A stretch of DNA of 64,000 nucleotides from NCBI GenBank assembly GCA_016200135.1, contig JACQFI010000083.1:1-64000 (forward strand). Direction: 5' to 3'. The DNA is from Planctomycetota bacterium. Lineage in GTDB: Bacteria > Planctomycetota > SZUA-567 > H5-PLA8. Within the stretch, counting starts at the first letter, position 1. Every line of letters starts with the position of its first letter. Positions 61,475-64,000 of the stretch are shown here, piece after piece. Below the pieces are notes generated by a model that worked only from the letters and a program-made list of their open reading frames with translations, was not told the origin of the DNA and did no database searches. The translations under genes were made by a program, and so were the position numbers.

Positions 61475-62854
61475 CTACTTCTCGGTCAGATCCAGGCAGA
61501 CCAACTCGCTGTCCGTGCGAACGTACAGGCGCCCCTGCGCCAGCGCCGGGAACGACCACACGTTTCCCTTTTGCGCGACTACGCGGGCCCGTCCCAATTC
61601 CTTGTAGCCGTCGCGCACCGAGGCGTCGAACATGGAGAGCTCGCCGGTCTCGTGCAGTTGGAATACTTTGTTATCGGAGCCAATCATACTGTGGTGCCGC
61701 TCTTTGGCTTCCGTGTGCCAGAAGTTCGTTCCTGCCTTGGCATCATTGCAGAACAGCCGAATGCCTATGTCCTTCTTAGGGCCATGCGCGTGGAATCCCT
61801 GCCCGAAGACGGCCCCGTGGTAAATCAGGTAGTTGGACCACCGGGCGAGGTGATTCTCATCCTTCCAGAGCACGTCGGCCTTGGCGCCGCCTCCAGATGG
61901 CACGGAGAACAGGAGTGTCGGGCCGTCACCTCCCCCGCCTTCAACCGCAAGCAGCCCCTCGTTCGCGATAGGCGGCGGCGTATTGTAGTAGCTTTTGCCT
62001 GCGTTGCCGTTCCAGAGGAGTTCGCCGTTCAACGCATTAAAGCCCAGCACATCGCCATCCTTGAACAGTTTCCGGTCTACATAGGACGGTACGGCGATGG
62101 CCACATTCGTCTCGCCCATCTTCATGAAGCCGAGGGACGAACCGTAATTGCCGAAGGAAGGCGTACGCCAGACCTCCTTGCCGTCGGCCACGTTCAGCGA
62201 GAGCAGGCCGAGCGTGTCCGTGCAGACCATCACGACCACTTGATCGCCGGCGAGCAGAGGCGACGAGCAGGCCTGGAAGGTCGGTTCGGCGCCCTTCAAG
62301 GTCATCCCGAACTCGGCGGCCAGGTCCCGCTCCCAGAGGACCTTGCCCGTCTTCAGATCGAAACACCGGAGATGCCCATCGAGGAACTGGCAGATCGCCC
62401 GGTCCTTCACCGTCACCGGGGTCGCGCACGAGCCCCAGTAATATCCGTGCGGTTCCGCTTTCACTTCGCAGGGGAAGGTCGCCTTCCACAGTTCCGTGCC
62501 GTTCTTGATGTCGATGCCGCGGACCGTCTCTTCCGGAAGCTTGGGGGCGGGCGCCGCGGGATCGGCCCCGGTCTTGGCGACGGGCGCTTTCGGCCGCGGA
62601 CCGCGCTCCACAAGAATCAGAACACCGTCCTTGATGGACGGCCCCGCGAAGCCCGTCTGACAGGGTGTCTTCCACAGTACCGGCGGCCCATCGGGCCCCC
62701 AGACCTTCGCCAGTTTAGGTCCCTCGTTGATGCCATTGCGGTTGGGTCCCAGAAATTGGTTCCAATCCGCGCCGCCTTCTTCCGCCGCCAGCATTTGAAG
62801 CGCGCCTAATGCGGCTACAACAGCGGCGATGGTCTTCATTGTTGTGCACGGCAT
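61475..62854 (-). CDS. Secreted BamB/PQQ-like beta-propeller protein
   Basis: 459 residues from ATG 62854, eight bases after AAGGAGG. A signal peptide (IAAVVAALGALQMLAAEEGG) is followed by DWNQFLGPNRNGIN, the family opening. Propeller repeats: RCFDLKTGKVLWERDL, SLNVADGKEVWRTP, GFNALNGELLWNGN. Probably periplasmic. It starts 36 bases after the GntR/LacI-type regulator gene, so the two are likely co-transcribed, possibly together with the SGNH and PL14-like genes. Confidence 0.88.
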   Translation of the reverse strand: MPCTTMKTIAAVVAALGALQMLAAEEGGADWNQFLGPNRNGINEGPKLAKVWGPDGPPVLWKTPCQTGFAGPSIKDGVLILVERGPRPKAPVAKTGADPAAPAPKLPEETVRGIDIKNGTELWKATFPCEVKAEPHGYYWGSCATPVTVKDRAICQFLDGHLRCFDLKTGKVLWERDLAAEFGMTLKGAEPTFQACSSPLLAGDQVVVMVCTDTLGLLSLNVADGKEVWRTPSFGNYGSSLGFMKMGETNVAIAVPSYVDRKLFKDGDVLGFNALNGELLWNGNAGKSYYNTPPPIANEGLLAVEGGGGDGPTLLFSVPSGGGAKADVLWKDENHLARWSNYLIYHGAVFGQGFHAHGPKKDIGIRLFCNDAKAGTNFWHTEAKERHHSMIGSDNKVFQLHETGELSMFDASVRDGYKELGRARVVAQKGNVWSFPALAQGRLYVRTDSELVCLDLTEK

Positions 62855-62890
62855 AATCCGCACCTCCTTATAAAGACCCATGACTCGAGC

Positions 62891-64000
62891 CTATCGCCCC
62901 GCCCTCTGCCTGCTTGGCACAGGGCCCACCGATGCTCCGCTCACGTAACGCGCCGGTACCTCGAGCACCAGGCCGGACAAGCCGCCGTTCTTAAGGCGCT
63001 CGTGCATGCGCGTCACCGCGGCCTTGGCCATCTCGTCCCGGTCTGCCACCACCGTGGCGAGTTTGAGGCTGGCCGCGGCGTCGGGGAAATTACCGCCGCC
63101 GACCACGCTGATGTCGCCCGGCACGGAGAGCCCGCTCCGCTCCAGCGCCCGGACCACGAACTGCGCCAGTTCGTCGTTGAAAACGATCAGCGCCGTCGGC
63201 CGCACGCGGGCCGTCACCAACCGGTGAATCACCGCGTCGGCGCCTTCCTGCTGGAATGGGATCTCGAGACAGCGCTCCGGCGCTGAATCCAGGTGCGCAT
63301 CTTCCATCGCTCTGCGGAAGAACAGCGTATTGAGAAACGTGTTGTGGAGCATCGTGAACCGGATCCCGCCATCGGCGGTCTTCTGCTTGCTGAGCGCGCC
63401 GATATAGAAGATCTCGCTATGCCCAAGGGCTTTCAGGCGCTCCAGCGCCTGCCGGTAGCCGCTCAGATTGTCGACGACCACGCGGTCGGCGCGGCTCGGA
63501 ATGTCCTCGCGCATCTCGAAGACCAGCAGCGGCGCGGTGGTGTTCTCCAGCCGAGCCGCGTATTCCGGCCGGCTGGAAGGGAAGGAGATGATGCCATCCA
63601 CGCCGTTCTGCGGGAGGCGCTGGCTGGACGTGCCGGGCGCTTCGGCCTCGAGACAGACCTTGACATCCATGCCCAATCGCACGCAGTGGCGGCAGAGGTG
63701 GCCCAGCAGTTCTTCTTTGTAGGGCTCGAATTCGTCGTTCGGAATCAGAATCGAGACCACCGGCCTGCGCTGCGTCTGCACCCACTCGGAACGTTGGCAG
63801 ACCGAGGTCGGCCTGCCCCGCGCCTTTCGAACCAGACCTTCCTTTTCCAGTTCGCGAATGGCTCGCCGCAGCGTCAGCTTGTTCATCCGCAGCACTTTTG
63901 CCATCGCGCCTTCCGAAGGGAAGACCATGCCCTCCGGGTAGAGCCCGCCCATGATCCGATTGCGATACTCCGCCTGGATCTGGCGGTAGGCCGGAATCCC
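62891..64000 (-). CDS. GntR-type HTH + LacI-type sensor regulator (5' end outside window)
   Basis: The frame is open to the right edge (the first visible residues are GIPAYRQIQAEYRNRIMGGL), so the start lies beyond 64000. The N-terminal winged helix is of GntR type: FPSEGAMAKVLRMNKLTLRR and AIRELEKEGLVRKARG. The remaining 280 residues form a periplasmic-binding-protein-like LacI/PurR sensor: VSILIPNDEFEPYKEELLG, GVDGIISFPSS, ALIVFNDELAQFVVRALERSGLSVPGDISVVGGG (in parts). This GntR/LacI hybrid layout is that of AraR-like sugar regulators. It probably controls the secreted-protein genes following it. Confidence 0.9.
   Translation of the reverse strand, partial: GIPAYRQIQAEYRNRIMGGLYPEGMVFPSEGAMAKVLRMNKLTLRRAIRELEKEGLVRKARGRPTSVCQRSEWVQTQRRPVVSILIPNDEFEPYKEELLGHLCRHCVRLGMDVKVCLEAEAPGTSSQRLPQNGVDGIISFPSSRPEYAARLENTTAPLLVFEMREDIPSRADRVVVDNLSGYRQALERLKALGHSEIFYIGALSKQKTADGGIRFTMLHNTFLNTLFFRRAMEDAHLDSAPERCLEIPFQQEGADAVIHRLVTARVRPTALIVFNDELAQFVVRALERSGLSVPGDISVVGGGNFPDAAASLKLATVVADRDEMAKAAVTRMHERLKNGGLSGLVLEVPARYVSGASVGPVPSRQRAGR

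Noticed and set aside
1-64000. CRISPR array or cas genes
   Set aside because: No regularly spaced repeats and no Cas-type motifs were seen on either strand.
1-64000. Sigma-54 (-24/-12) promoters as targets of the encoded RpoN
   Set aside because: TGGCAC-type hexamers were noticed only inside genes, and none had a proper TTGC partner at the right distance before a gene.

Overview
The window is high-GC bacterial chromosome, densely coded, with housekeeping genes next to many secreted beta-propeller proteins, an ECF sigma/anti-sigma pair, a Ser/Thr kinase with HEAT-like repeats, Gfo/Idh/MocA and FAD oxidoreductases and sugar-type regulators. This mix is typical of the PVC group (planctomycete/lentisphaera-like) or neighbouring candidate phyla such as Hydrogenedentes. 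That placement is inferred from gene content only.

Left edge (1-4310): a visibly more AT-rich block with a truncated CgeB-type glycosyltransferase and a 1043-aa four-domain glycosyltransferase/FkbM methyltransferase protein. It ends in a possible serine-recombinase remnant directly at the 3' side of a tRNA-His gene, which looks like the edge of a genomic island. Then (4.6-10.8 kb) come a membrane protein, an ECF sigma factor overlapping an anti-sigma factor fused to a terpene-cyclase-like toroid, an M55 D-aminopeptidase, an acetyl-xylan-esterase-like hydrolase and a small Zn-ribbon membrane protein.

Housekeeping block (10.8-26.4 kb): ArnT-like transferase, rpoN, recR, ybaB, dnaX and a large-type SRP RNA with its own promoter, then sbcD. 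sbcD is separated from sbcC by a decayed propeller pseudogene, a secreted lactonase-like propeller and an unusual solute-binding-protein/AraC fusion regulator. A Gfo/Idh oxidoreductase follows, sharing a bidirectional terminator with sbcC.

Central run (52.6 down to 27.6 kb, all minus strand): up to 17 tightly spaced or overlapping genes. In transcription order: giant two-propeller protein, DUF3311 protein, SSS symporter, LuxE/EhpF-like acid-activating enzyme, ALDH-family acyl reductase, iron alcohol dehydrogenase, membrane-anchored propeller, HemN-like radical SAM enzyme, chorismate-lyase-like protein, halogenase-like flavoprotein, GT4 glycosyltransferase, 4HBT thioesterase, EamA-like protein, PaaK-like ligase, ABC ATPase, FtsX-like permease and a Ser/Thr kinase. 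A divergent MarR regulator with a palindromic site sits at its head. Together they suggest an undescribed pathway that makes, activates, reduces, tailors, glycosylates and exports a chorismate-derived aromatic compound. No ketosynthase or NRPS is present.

Right part (53-64 kb): further secreted proteins (propellers, a DnaJ-type zinc-finger protein, a PL14-like protein, an SGNH hydrolase, an ExbD-like AT-rich protein), an FAD oxidoreductase, repeat elements (a MITE-like element and a 56-bp dispersed repeat), a gene remnant, and a GntR/LacI-type regulator that runs off the right edge.
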